From contig JACDOA010000002.1 of NCBI GenBank assembly GCA_017656335.1, positions 124,001-188,000 of the forward strand: a stretch of 64,000 nucleotides of DNA. Reading direction: 5' to 3'. Positions 36,559 through 45,692 of the stretch are shown here, piece by piece. The stretch comes from Thermosipho sp. (in: thermotogales). Its GTDB lineage: Bacteria > Thermotogota > Thermotogae > Thermotogales > Fervidobacteriaceae. The notes under the pieces are model-generated. The model made no database searches, had not been told where the DNA came from, and worked only from the letters and a program-made list of their open reading frames with translations. Made by a program: the position numbers and the translations under genes. Position 1 is the first letter of the stretch, and the number at the start of each line of letters is the position of its first letter.

Positions 36559-37608
36559 TTGGAAAAAAAGCTTTCATTTAAAATCTTAATAATAGATGAT
36601 GATAATTTATTTTTAAATTATTCAAAAAACATTTTACAATCAAACGGTTACGATGTAGAAATTGCTACCAACGGTAAGGAAGCTTTGCAGATTTTTTCAA
36701 AAAATCCGGGTTTATATAGAATCATGCTCGTTGATTTATTAATGCCAGTAATGAATGGGATTGAATTTATAAAAGAAATTAGAAAAATTTCAAGAGATTT
36801 TTACCCTTATATCATCATCGTTACTATTAAAAACGAAACTGAAATTCTTTCACAGTCTCTTGATGTAGGAGGAGACGATTTTATAGTTAAACCTATTAAT
36901 GAAAAAATTCTTGTTAAACATATTGAAAGCGCTCTTAGAAAACTAACGTTTATTAATTTAGATGCCTTACTGGATATTCCTTTAAAACTTCTCGATTCAA
37001 AAGACAAATACACTACTTTACACAGTGAAAATGTAAAAATATATACTTCTATTTTAACTAAATTATGTTTTGAAGAAAATTTAATTGAAAACAAACAATT
37101 TGATACCTTTTTACTTGAAATACAGGAAGCAGCAAGGTTACATGATGTTGGCAAAATTGTCATTCCTGATTTTATATGGATGAAACCTGGAACTTACACC
37201 GAAGAAGAAAGACGAATTATGCAATTGCACACCACAAAAGGAGCTGAAGCAATAGATGCCGCATTAAAAACACATCCTGAAAATAGTATATTAAAAACTT
37301 GCTATAATGTCGTTAAATATCATCACGAAAGATGGGATGGAAAGGGATATCCTGAAGGACTTAAAGGAAAAGAGATCCCGATAGAAGCAAGAATTGTTGC
37401 TGTTGCAGATGTCTTCGATGCTTTAACTACTAGAAGAATTTATCGTTCTGAATATCCAGCTCATGAAGCTATAGAGATAATGATTAATGAAGAAGATGGT
37501 CATTTTGATCCTGATATATTTGGACTATTTTTGAAGTATAAAAATCTGTTCATTGATATTGCAAAAACAAAGCTCAAAAAACAACTTGAAGAAATTAAAA
37601 AATTATAA
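36559..37608 (+). CDS. Response regulator with HD-GYP phosphodiesterase domain
   Basis: This 349-residue output protein has an N-terminal receiver (ILIIDDDNLF, acceptor in MLVDLLMPVMNG) and a C-terminal HD-GYP domain expected to degrade cyclic di-GMP. Catalytic motifs are HDVGK, then YHHERWDGKGYPEGL, IVAVADVFDALTT and EDGHFDPDI, all intact. TTG at 36559 is 8 bases after GAGGAG; GTG at 36550 is too close to it. As last gene of the operon, followed by a terminator, it makes c-di-GMP turnover a likely output of the CheA pathway in addition to CheY. No GGDEF cyclase gene is in the window. Confidence 0.93.
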   Translation: MEKKLSFKILIIDDDNLFLNYSKNILQSNGYDVEIATNGKEALQIFSKNPGLYRIMLVDLLMPVMNGIEFIKEIRKISRDFYPYIIIVTIKNETEILSQSLDVGGDDFIVKPINEKILVKHIESALRKLTFINLDALLDIPLKLLDSKDKYTTLHSENVKIYTSILTKLCFEENLIENKQFDTFLLEIQEAARLHDVGKIVIPDFIWMKPGTYTEEERRIMQLHTTKGAEAIDAALKTHPENSILKTCYNVVKYHHERWDGKGYPEGLKGKEIPIEARIVAVADVFDALTTRRIYRSEYPAHEAIEIMINEEDGHFDPDIFGLFLKYKNLFIDIAKTKLKKQLEEIKKL

Positions 37609-37610
37609 TA

Positions 37611-37636
37611 AAAGCTCCAGGCGCACCTGGAGCTTT
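37611..37636. terminator. Bidirectional terminator of the chemosensory operon
   Basis: An 11-base perfect stem (AAAGCTCCAGG / CCTGGAGCTTT) with a 4-base loop and a T run on the right lies between two converging genes. A-rich sequence on the left lets it serve the leftward gene as well. Confidence 0.85.
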
Positions 37637-37641
37637 TTTGT

Positions 37642-40600
37642 TTATTTTTTCAAAAGTTTATCTAAATAACTCATTACTTCATCTTTTGTATTAAGGGGAG
37701 TACCATCTTCTGTTAAAACTTGACTCCAATCTTTTAGTTCACTTTCCCACATATTATCAGTAAGTTCATTATATCTATCTTTCAAATTTGATGCAATATA
37801 TTTCATATCATTTAAAATAAGTTCGTAATGCACTATGAATCTTTGATAACTTTCAAAAATATTCGCCGCAGTTGGAGGTGTGATAATTCCTTCTATTGTA
37901 TCCTTAACCTTTAGCAAGGTTTGAATACTTAAACCCATGTTTTTCAGTTGTGAAATAAAGTTATTAAGTTTTTCAACTGAAACTGATACCCAAGTATTAT
38001 TTTTTCTTTGATCATACCATTTAGAAAAATCAGTTTGTGTTAATTTTTTCATAAATGATGCTTCTAATCCCATGTAATTATATGTTTCAAATGTTTTTTC
38101 AATTTCATTTATTGTCTCATCAAATGAATTTAAAATCGCATCTATTGCAGGTTTAGGTATATTTGAGTTTTCCAAAAGTGAGCTAAGTTTCTCTTTATAT
38201 GTATTTTTTATATTTACAACCGTACTTTTTAAGTTATCGGCATATTTTGGCATTTGTTCTTTTGCATCTATATATGAATCTTTATATAATTTTGCTAGTT
38301 TTTCTAAAGTATATAGTGTTTCTTGATTTTGACCAGCCTTATAGTATTCAATTGCACTGGCGTGTAAAAAGTCTAAAACCCCATTTGGAACTCCCCATAC
38401 ACCTTTTAGAGTCATATACTTAACCGCTTTTACCTCCATGTTAGCTAACCAGTACAATAACTCTCTAACTGGAATAACAGATGGTGGTTGTAGTTTTAAC
38501 GTCATTCCTGCATAAAACCTGTAAATATCTTGCCCTGCTGTTTCTTTGGAAACATCGGGATTCTTCCAATCTGGGAATCTATTCCAGCCACCAGGCATGT
38601 TATAAATCGTAGTTTTAACATATTTAGAATAACTATCAAAATATTTTACAACCAATTCTTTTACATAACTATAGTATTCACTATCTTGTGGTAAAACAGA
38701 TAGTAGTTGTTTTGTCATGTTGTGCAATGAATGATATCTCATTGCAATGGCTTTATATGTGTTTCTTTCATTAAATGAAAGCAATGATGTTTCATAAATA
38801 CCAATTGAATCAATGAGAGCTTGCATTGTTGCAAAATCGAATTTACTAAGTATTTCTGGATGTTTTTCAATATACGGAATTAATTTTTCAAGCCATTTAT
38901 ATTTGTACTTATCGTATATAATTTTTTGAAATTCGTCAAAATTTTGAGAAAAGATTTCTTTATAATGTGTTTGAATATTATTTCTTAAATTATTCAATCT
39001 GTAATTTTGAACAGCTAAAGTTCCCAGGTAAAAATAAGATTTTCCATATGTATGATTTAAACTAACACTTTTTATAAGTTGTGTTTTTGCCTTTTCATAA
39101 TATTGCGCAGCTAATTGCGGTAATTGTGATTTTTGTGATTTTAATTGTGAAATTTGAGAAAGAATTTGATTTTTTATTTTATTGACCTCTGCAAGTCTTT
39201 GATTTTCTATGTCTAATTCGTTATAAGGTAAACCTTTTTGCATATGCTCTTTTTGTTTTTGTTCTTTCCAAGTCTGTGGATTTAAATAAGCAAATTGACC
39301 ACTGTAGTTTTCAAGGTTTTTTAATTCGTTTTCAAGTTGCTTAATATAATTATCAGCCTTTGGCAATTCTTCTAGAATTTTCACATATGTCATATATGAA
39401 CCATTACCGTTTTTAAAGTAAACTTCTGATATAAAATGATTCCATCTAAGATAAGTTGAAGTATAAACAGATAAAAGAACAAGTACGGAAACTATTAAAA
39501 CTAAACCACCTTTTACTTCTTTTAATTCTTTCTTTGTAAAATAAGGTCCAATTGCAACACTAGCAAAGAAAGTTGCAGCTAGTGCGTTGGGCAGAAGATG
39601 CCCTGGAAAACTAAACACACTTTGTATAGCAAAACCAACTACTGCAATAGATAATGATAAAAACAGGAGCAAATCATCTCTATCATCAATTTTCTTTGGG
39701 ATAGTAAAAAAGTAATATGCTAGAGTTAGTAAAAGTAGAATGATCAGTATAAATCCAACAATACCTGTTTCTCCCAATACTTGGAAATAATCGTTATGAG
39801 CTCTCTTAAAATTATTCCATCCATAGTATAATTCTGGATGCTTATCAAGATATTCACCCATTTTTGTTATAGATAACATTTGATAGGTGCCAATTCCAGT
39901 TCCAAATAATTTGTGATCTTCCCATAATTCCAGAGATGTAAACCAGGACAGGAATCTTTCATCTTTACTTGAAACAGAAGCCATTGCAGCAAATCTGTCA
40001 GTCATACTTACTTTGCCATTTCCTGTGAGGGGATTTGGAGTATTGTATATCACAATAATTAATAATGAAAGTACTAACACTACAACAAAAAGATATTGGG
40101 TTAAGCGTTTTAATTTCTTTGCAAGTTTTTCATCTGTAGTTTTAATTTGCTCAAATGCTTTGTCTTTTTTCTTTCGGCTCCAAATAAAATAAAAAACCGC
40201 ATATAATGCTGTCATTACAATAATTGCTAAATATTCGGATCTAGTTTGAGCAACAACAACAGCTACCAAGCCAACGATAAAAGAAATCGAAGAAAATAAT
40301 TTTAACGAAAATACTTTAAGAAATGTAGGTTTTTCAATTCCTAAATCGAAACTTAAGATGAAATACAGTGCAATAGGTAGAAGCATATCAATATAGTTTG
40401 CAGTAAATATAACATTTCCAACTGTGGATTTTATAGCCGCTCTAGTAAAAGGTTCTCCGACATTTCCCAAAAACAAATCAATTCCTAAATAAAAGTTTAA
40501 AAGGGCATCAATGGAAATAACTAACGAAGTGATTAAAAAAGTAAACAACAAAGTATTAATTTTTTTCTTATCTTTATAAACGGTGCTGAAATAAATTGCT

Positions 40601-40914
40601 AAAAGCACATTAAATAAAACATACAAAGCAATATCAAAAGATTGTCTAAAATAAAAGGGGTTATCCCTTAGAACATTAAAACTTGAAATTATCGAAACAA
40701 TAGCAAATAAAAACCATAAAATATGCGCACTGGATATATAGAACCGTATTTTCTTTTCTTTTAACCATTTAAAAAGTAAAACTGTAAAAAGAATTGAAAT
40801 AGCCAAAGTAAGTATGGCATACTTTGGGACGCTAAACTCATATGTTAACTTTGGGTGAGCAAACAATGCAACTAGAACTACCGTAATATGCATTAATATA
40901 TCACCAAACAACAA
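37642..40914 (-). CDS. O-antigen-ligase-like membrane protein with large soluble C-terminal region
   Basis: This 1090-residue protein has about a dozen membrane helices over its first 490 residues, including the Wzy/WaaL-type core with FKRAHNDYFQVLGETGIVG. A soluble C-terminal region of about 600 residues follows, largely helical, with coiled-coil segments (for example around KNQILSQISQLKSQ) and possible TPR-like stretches. The core fits polymerases or ligases of surface polysaccharide. The long C-terminal extension is unusual for the family and would probably face the outside. The start is TTG at 40914 with AGGAGG 8 bases upstream. It is a single gene between a shared terminator and its own promoter; no other polysaccharide genes are adjacent. 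Confidence 0.8.
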   Translation of the reverse strand: MLFGDILMHITVVLVALFAHPKLTYEFSVPKYAILTLAISILFTVLLFKWLKEKKIRFYISSAHILWFLFAIVSIISSFNVLRDNPFYFRQSFDIALYVLFNVLLAIYFSTVYKDKKKINTLLFTFLITSLVISIDALLNFYLGIDLFLGNVGEPFTRAAIKSTVGNVIFTANYIDMLLPIALYFILSFDLGIEKPTFLKVFSLKLFSSISFIVGLVAVVVAQTRSEYLAIIVMTALYAVFYFIWSRKKKDKAFEQIKTTDEKLAKKLKRLTQYLFVVVLVLSLLIIVIYNTPNPLTGNGKVSMTDRFAAMASVSSKDERFLSWFTSLELWEDHKLFGTGIGTYQMLSITKMGEYLDKHPELYYGWNNFKRAHNDYFQVLGETGIVGFILIILLLLTLAYYFFTIPKKIDDRDDLLLFLSLSIAVVGFAIQSVFSFPGHLLPNALAATFFASVAIGPYFTKKELKEVKGGLVLIVSVLVLLSVYTSTYLRWNHFISEVYFKNGNGSYMTYVKILEELPKADNYIKQLENELKNLENYSGQFAYLNPQTWKEQKQKEHMQKGLPYNELDIENQRLAEVNKIKNQILSQISQLKSQKSQLPQLAAQYYEKAKTQLIKSVSLNHTYGKSYFYLGTLAVQNYRLNNLRNNIQTHYKEIFSQNFDEFQKIIYDKYKYKWLEKLIPYIEKHPEILSKFDFATMQALIDSIGIYETSLLSFNERNTYKAIAMRYHSLHNMTKQLLSVLPQDSEYYSYVKELVVKYFDSYSKYVKTTIYNMPGGWNRFPDWKNPDVSKETAGQDIYRFYAGMTLKLQPPSVIPVRELLYWLANMEVKAVKYMTLKGVWGVPNGVLDFLHASAIEYYKAGQNQETLYTLEKLAKLYKDSYIDAKEQMPKYADNLKSTVVNIKNTYKEKLSSLLENSNIPKPAIDAILNSFDETINEIEKTFETYNYMGLEASFMKKLTQTDFSKWYDQRKNNTWVSVSVEKLNNFISQLKNMGLSIQTLLKVKDTIEGIITPPTAANIFESYQRFIVHYELILNDMKYIASNLKDRYNELTDNMWESELKDWSQVLTEDGTPLNTKDEVMSYLDKLLKK

Positions 40915-40949
40915 AATCCCCTCCTTTATTTCTGCTTATTTCAAAATAA

Positions 40950-40958
40950 ATTATATCA
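40950..40958 (-). promoter_or_regulatory. Extended -10 promoter of the O-antigen-ligase-like gene
   Basis: Read leftward, TGATATAAT is a perfect extended -10, 36 bases before the TTG start. It faces away from the ABC exporter promoter. Confidence 0.5.
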
Positions 40959-41042
40959 CTCTTTTGAATTTTTAACATTTCAGTAATAATAAAATCGAAA
41001 ATCAAACTTTATTTACAATATCTCCGTTCATATAACCAATTA

Positions 41043-41051
41043 TGTTATAAT
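41043..41051 (+). promoter_or_regulatory. Extended -10 promoter of the ABC-2 exporter operon
   Basis: TGTTATAAT stands 40 bases before the ATPase start; no good -35 is present. Confidence 0.55.
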
Positions 41052-41091
41052 CAGTTTGAAAAACTTGGAAAGAGAATGGGAGGAAATAAAG

Positions 41092-41949
41092 ATGATAAAA
41101 GTAAAAAATTTAAAAAAATATTATGGAAAAAACAGGGGAATTGAAAATGTAAATTTTGAAATAAAGGAGGGTGAAATTCTAGGACTTATAGGCCCAAATG
41201 GCGCCGGTAAAACAACAACAATCAGAATTTTAACAGGTTTTTTAAAACCCAACGATGGTAATGCATTAATTTCAAATTTTAAAATGCCATTTGAAATAGA
41301 TAAAATTAAAGAAAAAATCGGTTATATTCCTGGCGAGGTAAATTTTTATGGAGACATGAAGGTAAAGGAATTTCTAGAGTTTAATAGATCTTTTTATAAA
41401 AACATTGATAAAAAATATGAAAAAGAATTAATTGAAATTCTTGGAATTGAGTTAAATAAAAAATTTAAAGCTTTGTCTCTTGGAAATAAAAAGAAAGTTG
41501 CTATTTTACAAGCTCTCGTGCATAAACCAAAATATTTAATTTTAGATGAACCAACAAATGGCCTTGATCCATTGGTTCAACAAACATTTTATGAACTGAT
41601 TAAAAAACACAAAGAAAACGGATCTGTAATTTTATTTTCCTCCCACGTTTTATCAGAAGTCGAAAAAATATGCGACTCTTTCGCAATGATAAAAGAAGGA
41701 GTTATTGTAAAAACTGGAACAATTGAAAGTTTGAAAGATTTATCTAAAAAACTTATATATGTATATAATCTCAAATTTACAGACAGCCTTGAAAAATATA
41801 CTTATACTAAAAAAGACAATGTATATGTTTTTGAAATTAAATCAAATAGATTGAAAAACTTTTTAAGCGATTTAATAGCAACTGATTTTTATGATATAGA
41901 AATTAAAAATCCCGCACTTGAAGATATTTTTCTTGAATTATACAAATAG
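41092..41949 (+). CDS. ABC exporter ATPase (CcmA/DrrA type)
   Basis: This 285-residue nucleotide-binding subunit of an ABC-2 type exporter has Walker A GPNGAGKTTT, LSLGNKKKVAILQALVH (a divergent signature, SLGNKKK in place of LSGGQ), Walker B LILDEPTNGLD and the H-loop FSSHVLSEVE. The ATG at 41092 follows GGGAGG; a longer reading from 41056 lacks a site. It is followed within 10 bases by two permease genes. Such exporters carry antibiotics, lipids or sodium; no substrate can be inferred. Confidence 0.92.
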   Translation: MIKVKNLKKYYGKNRGIENVNFEIKEGEILGLIGPNGAGKTTTIRILTGFLKPNDGNALISNFKMPFEIDKIKEKIGYIPGEVNFYGDMKVKEFLEFNRSFYKNIDKKYEKELIEILGIELNKKFKALSLGNKKKVAILQALVHKPKYLILDEPTNGLDPLVQQTFYELIKKHKENGSVILFSSHVLSEVEKICDSFAMIKEGVIVKTGTIESLKDLSKKLIYVYNLKFTDSLEKYTYTKKDNVYVFEIKSNRLKNFLSDLIATDFYDIEIKNPALEDIFLELYK

Positions 41950-41959
41950 AGGTGAAAAT

Positions 41960-42760
41960 ATGACACTTTTAAAAAAAGAAATAAAATATACTTTCAAAAA
42001 TCTTTTTATTTGGGTTTTAGTTATAATTTTATTCAATCTAATGTTTGCATCTATTACCGATTTTATAACTAAACAAAATTCTCCTTTTACAACTTTCTTG
42101 GAAAAAATGCCGGACACTTTTTTAAAAGCATTTAATATGGATATTTCAATAATGTCCAGACCTGAAGGACTTTTCGGGTCTGAAGGGATGACTTTTATGT
42201 ATATCTTTTTTGGTATTTTTGGTTCTTTACTTGCCAGCAAATTATATGCAAGTGAATTTGACAACAAAACTATTGAATATCTACTTACAAAACCTTTTTC
42301 AAGAAAAAGAATTTTTATCCATAAACTCTTTGCAATAGTTTTTGATCTTTTAATTCTTTTTGGAGTTTTCCTGTTTAGCGAACTTTTATTTTTCAAGTTA
42401 TTTGTAAGTGGTCAGTACAGTAATAAAATACTTTTTGCTTTTAGTTTATATCTTTTTGTAACTGAAGTGTTTTTTGCTTTCCTTGGAATATTGATATCTT
42501 TATATATTAAAAGTCGTAAACTCACCAACTCCTTGCTTTTAGGAATTTTATTTTTTATGTATTTTGCTTCAACTGTTACCGAAGGGGTTAAAAACACGGA
42601 ATTTCTAAGAAAAATTAGTATTTTCCATTACATGCCTATTATTGAAACAATTAAAAATTCTAAAGTTTACTATATAAATTCTATTGTGATTTTACTAATT
42701 TCTTTAATCTTTATAGTTTTTTCTTTATATGTTTTTCAAAAACAGGATATTAAAATATAG
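41960..42760 (+). CDS. ABC-2 type permease, first copy
   Basis: This 266-residue membrane protein has about six helices of the ABC-2 permease type (MTLLKKEIKYTFKNLFIW start; KTIEYLLTKPFSRKRIF in the cytoplasmic loop). It is clearly paralogous to the next gene, suggesting the two pair with the ATPase as a heterodimer. GAGGTG precedes the ATG. Confidence 0.87.
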   Translation: MTLLKKEIKYTFKNLFIWVLVIILFNLMFASITDFITKQNSPFTTFLEKMPDTFLKAFNMDISIMSRPEGLFGSEGMTFMYIFFGIFGSLLASKLYASEFDNKTIEYLLTKPFSRKRIFIHKLFAIVFDLLILFGVFLFSELLFFKLFVSGQYSNKILFAFSLYLFVTEVFFAFLGILISLYIKSRKLTNSLLLGILFFMYFASTVTEGVKNTEFLRKISIFHYMPIIETIKNSKVYYINSIVILLISLIFIVFSLYVFQKQDIKI

Positions 42761-42770
42761 GAGGTGTTTC

Positions 42771-43565
42771 ATGCTTTTTCGAAAGGAATTAAAACATAAC
42801 ATAAAAAGTTTTTTAATCTGGTTTGCAGTTTTACTGTTTTTTTCCAGCATGATTGCTCCCTTTGTTGATGGAATTATGCAGGATGCAGATTCACTTAAAG
42901 AATTTATAAATTCACTACCAAAATTTATGCTGAAGATTTTTAATATTTCCGAAAAATTCATCACTCCGGAAGGTTTCTTCAGTGCAAAAGTAATGTTTGC
43001 AGCAGAAATCTTTGCTGGAATTTTTGCTGTTATACTTGCCTCAAATATTTTTGTTTCAGAATTTGAAACTAAAACAATTGAATATCTGCTAACAAAACCT
43101 TTAAACAGGAAAAAAATATTTTTCAAAAAATTCCTAGCCCTTTTTATCTACTATACTATTTTTGCTGCACTTTTTTGTTTAAGCGTATTGTACTTATTTA
43201 AAATATACGTACATTATGAATATAATCCATATATTCTTGCAGGTTTTTCTCTCTATTTATTTGTAATTGAAATATTCTTTGGAAGTCTTACCATATTATT
43301 CTCAGTAATCTTTCAAAAGAATTTTATTACTATTTCCACAACGATGGGTATATTCTTGTTAATGTTTACCGCTGATATGCTTGGAAGTGCTGTAAGTTCT
43401 ATTGAATGGATTAGAAACTTAACTATTTTTAAGTTCATTTCTCTCGGAGATACAGTTAAATATGACAAAGTATATATATTAAACTCCTTCATTATTATCC
43501 TTTTGGGCTTGATGATTACATTTATATCCGAAAAAATTTTCGAAAAGAAAGATATTATGATTTAA
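42771..43565 (+). CDS. ABC-2 type permease, second copy
   Basis: This 264-residue paralogue of the preceding permease shares its layout: an N-terminal amphipathic start (FRKELKHNIKSFLIW), a large loop, and KTIEYLLTKPLNRKKIF. It starts after AGGAGGTG. The pair probably arose by tandem duplication and diverged. The stop is followed by the promoter of the GH13 gene. Confidence 0.87.
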   Translation: MLFRKELKHNIKSFLIWFAVLLFFSSMIAPFVDGIMQDADSLKEFINSLPKFMLKIFNISEKFITPEGFFSAKVMFAAEIFAGIFAVILASNIFVSEFETKTIEYLLTKPLNRKKIFFKKFLALFIYYTIFAALFCLSVLYLFKIYVHYEYNPYILAGFSLYLFVIEIFFGSLTILFSVIFQKNFITISTTMGIFLLMFTADMLGSAVSSIEWIRNLTIFKFISLGDTVKYDKVYILNSFIIILLGLMITFISEKIFEKKDIMI

Positions 43566-43610
43566 TTTTACGTAAATTCAAAGAATTCTGTTTCTAAATA
43601 CTGTGTTATG

Positions 43611-43619
43611 TGATATAAT
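43611..43619 (+). promoter_or_regulatory. Extended -10 promoter of the GH13 operon
   Basis: TGATATAAT, with a weak -35 (TTTCTA at 43591-43596, 17-base spacing), lies 40 bases before the GH13 gene. Confidence 0.5.
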
Positions 43620-43631
43620 CTTTTTAAACCT

Positions 43632-43646
43632 TTGGAACCGTTTCTA
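43632..43646. promoter_or_regulatory. cre-like LacI-family operator candidate
   Basis: TTGGAACCGTTTCTA matches the LacI/CcpA-type consensus WTGNAANCGNWNNCW at all fixed positions but one, with the central CG. It lies between the -10 and the ribosome site of a glucan-degrading gene, where a repressor would block early transcription. No LacI-family regulator is in the window. Confidence 0.35.
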
Positions 43647-43659
43647 TGGAGGTGTTTAA

Positions 43660-45672
43660 ATGATTTTAAATGAAATTGAAAATTACCTTAAATCAAAAAT
43701 TACGGGGCATCGAAATTATGTAATTCCTAAACTGTGGGTTGAAAGCCACAAACAAATTTATAGGGATATTGTTGAAGAAAAAGAAGGGAAAATATTTGTT
43801 GATCCTTATGAATTTTTTTCTAAAAGTATTTCCTATATTTTAGAAAAATCGGAAAACAAAGATTACAATAAGTCCATTGGAATACTAAATGGAGAAAACA
43901 ATCCAGAATGGATTAAAAAATCAATCATATATGGTTCTCTTCCTAGAACGACAACTGCATTTAATCATAAAGGGTTTGGAACTTTTGAAGAAATAGATAT
44001 CTTGGGATTTAAGGAATCGGGGACATTTTTAAAAATGATTCCTTTGCTTTTATATTTAAAACATTTTAATATAAACGTCTTATATATGCTCCCAGTAAGT
44101 AAATCAAGTAATTTATTTAAAAAAGGGAGTATTGGATCACCTTACGCCGTCAAAAATCCTTTAATGCTTGATGAAAGCTATCATGATCCACTTTTAGATG
44201 AATTCAATGTGGAAGATGAATTTAAAGCATTAGTTGAAGCCGCCCATATTTTGGGAATAAGAGTAGTCTTGGATTTCATTCCCAGAACTGCTTCAAGAGA
44301 CTCAGATATCATCAAAGATCATCCTGACTGGTTTTATTGGATAAAAATTGATGATTTGGCTACTTATAAACCCCCAAAAATTGAAGAACTACCTTTTAAA
44401 ATTCCTGAGGAAAAAGATTTGGAAATAATTTATAGAAATTCCGAAGTTAGGAAACATTTGGAAAAATTTGCTGACTCACCTGATAAAATAAATCCTCAAA
44501 AATGGGAAAAAGTTAAAAAAATGGATGGCAATATTCTAGTAAATATTATTCGAGAATTTGGAATTGTTACACCACCAGGTTTTTCTGACTGGGTAAATGA
44601 TACACAACCAACATGGGATGATGTCACTTTCTTAAGGCTTTATCTTGATAATCCTATTGCTGCAAAAAATTTTGTATCTGAATCTCAAAAACCTTATGTA
44701 TTATTTGATGTTATTAAAGCCAGCAAATTTCCTGGTTCAAAACCCAATTTAGAATTATGGAATTACTTATCAAACATTATTCCTTCATATCAGAAAAAAT
44801 TTGGAATTGATGGAGCAAGAATAGATATGGGACATGCTCTCCCTTCAAAACTGCAAGAAATGATCATTAAAAGAGCAAAAGAAAATGATCCATCCTTTGT
44901 TTTTATTGCCGAAGAACTTGAAATGAACAATGATGAAAAAGCTAAAAATGATGGATATCATGTGATTTTAGGTAACTCATGGTATTCTGTCGCAAGAAGA
45001 GAAAAGTTTTATAAATTAGTTGAAGAAACTGCGTTAAATATGAAACTACCATTCTTGGCATCTGCTGAAACACCTGATACACCAAGAATTAAGGCTAGAG
45101 AATTTGGCGATAAACTTAAATTCCTTGTACCGTTTTTACTGTACTTTTTACCAAATGGTATACCCTATATAAATTCAGGTCAAGAAATAGGTGAACTTCA
45201 ACCAATGAATCTTGGTTTGGATAATAGCGTTTGGGGAAAAACGATTCTACCCCCTGATGATGAGTTCTATGCAAAATTAGCCTTTTTTGATCATTATGTT
45301 CTCCATTGGAATTCTTATGACAATGAATTATATTTATTCCTTAAAAACTTAATGGCTGAAAGAGAAAAATATAAAGATTTTATTTTTAATGGAGATTTTA
45401 AATACGTATTTTTTAATTATCAAGACGGTTTTTTGGCAAATTATTCATATTGGTTTGATGAAAAGGGAATTTTAATAATAGCTAATCTTGACTTATCTTG
45501 GAAAAGAGAGTTTGAGGTGTACATTGACAAAACAGTAGGAAAAGAAATAAACATTTTAACAGCAAAGGTTTGGAAAAAAGAAGGAGAAATACCAATTATA
45601 TCACCATTTAATACAATTAAATTAAATTTAAATCCAGGAGATTTTGTTTTATTGAAAGTTAATGTAGATTAA
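43660..45672 (+). CDS. GH13 alpha-amylase-family enzyme, cytoplasmic
   Basis: This 670-residue glycoside hydrolase family 13 protein has no signal peptide. The catalytic residues are the nucleophile Asp389 in DGARIDMGHA, acid/base Glu418 in IAEELEMNN and the third aspartate Asp473 in AETPDTPR. The last replaces the usual HD of amylases and resembles enzymes acting on phosphorylated or short glucans. The N-terminal 110 residues are not a standard carbohydrate-binding domain. Substrate unknown: maltodextrin hydrolase, transferase or phosphorylase-like activity are all possible. The gene precedes pulA by 20 bases, so it probably processes products of extracellular pullulan or starch cleavage. 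Confidence 0.85.
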   Translation: MILNEIENYLKSKITGHRNYVIPKLWVESHKQIYRDIVEEKEGKIFVDPYEFFSKSISYILEKSENKDYNKSIGILNGENNPEWIKKSIIYGSLPRTTTAFNHKGFGTFEEIDILGFKESGTFLKMIPLLLYLKHFNINVLYMLPVSKSSNLFKKGSIGSPYAVKNPLMLDESYHDPLLDEFNVEDEFKALVEAAHILGIRVVLDFIPRTASRDSDIIKDHPDWFYWIKIDDLATYKPPKIEELPFKIPEEKDLEIIYRNSEVRKHLEKFADSPDKINPQKWEKVKKMDGNILVNIIREFGIVTPPGFSDWVNDTQPTWDDVTFLRLYLDNPIAAKNFVSESQKPYVLFDVIKASKFPGSKPNLELWNYLSNIIPSYQKKFGIDGARIDMGHALPSKLQEMIIKRAKENDPSFVFIAEELEMNNDEKAKNDGYHVILGNSWYSVARREKFYKLVEETALNMKLPFLASAETPDTPRIKAREFGDKLKFLVPFLLYFLPNGIPYINSGQEIGELQPMNLGLDNSVWGKTILPPDDEFYAKLAFFDHYVLHWNSYDNELYLFLKNLMAEREKYKDFIFNGDFKYVFFNYQDGFLANYSYWFDEKGILIIANLDLSWKREFEVYIDKTVGKEINILTAKVWKKEGEIPIISPFNTIKLNLNPGDFVLLKVNVD

Positions 45673-45692
45673 TGAATTAAGGAGGTTTTTAT

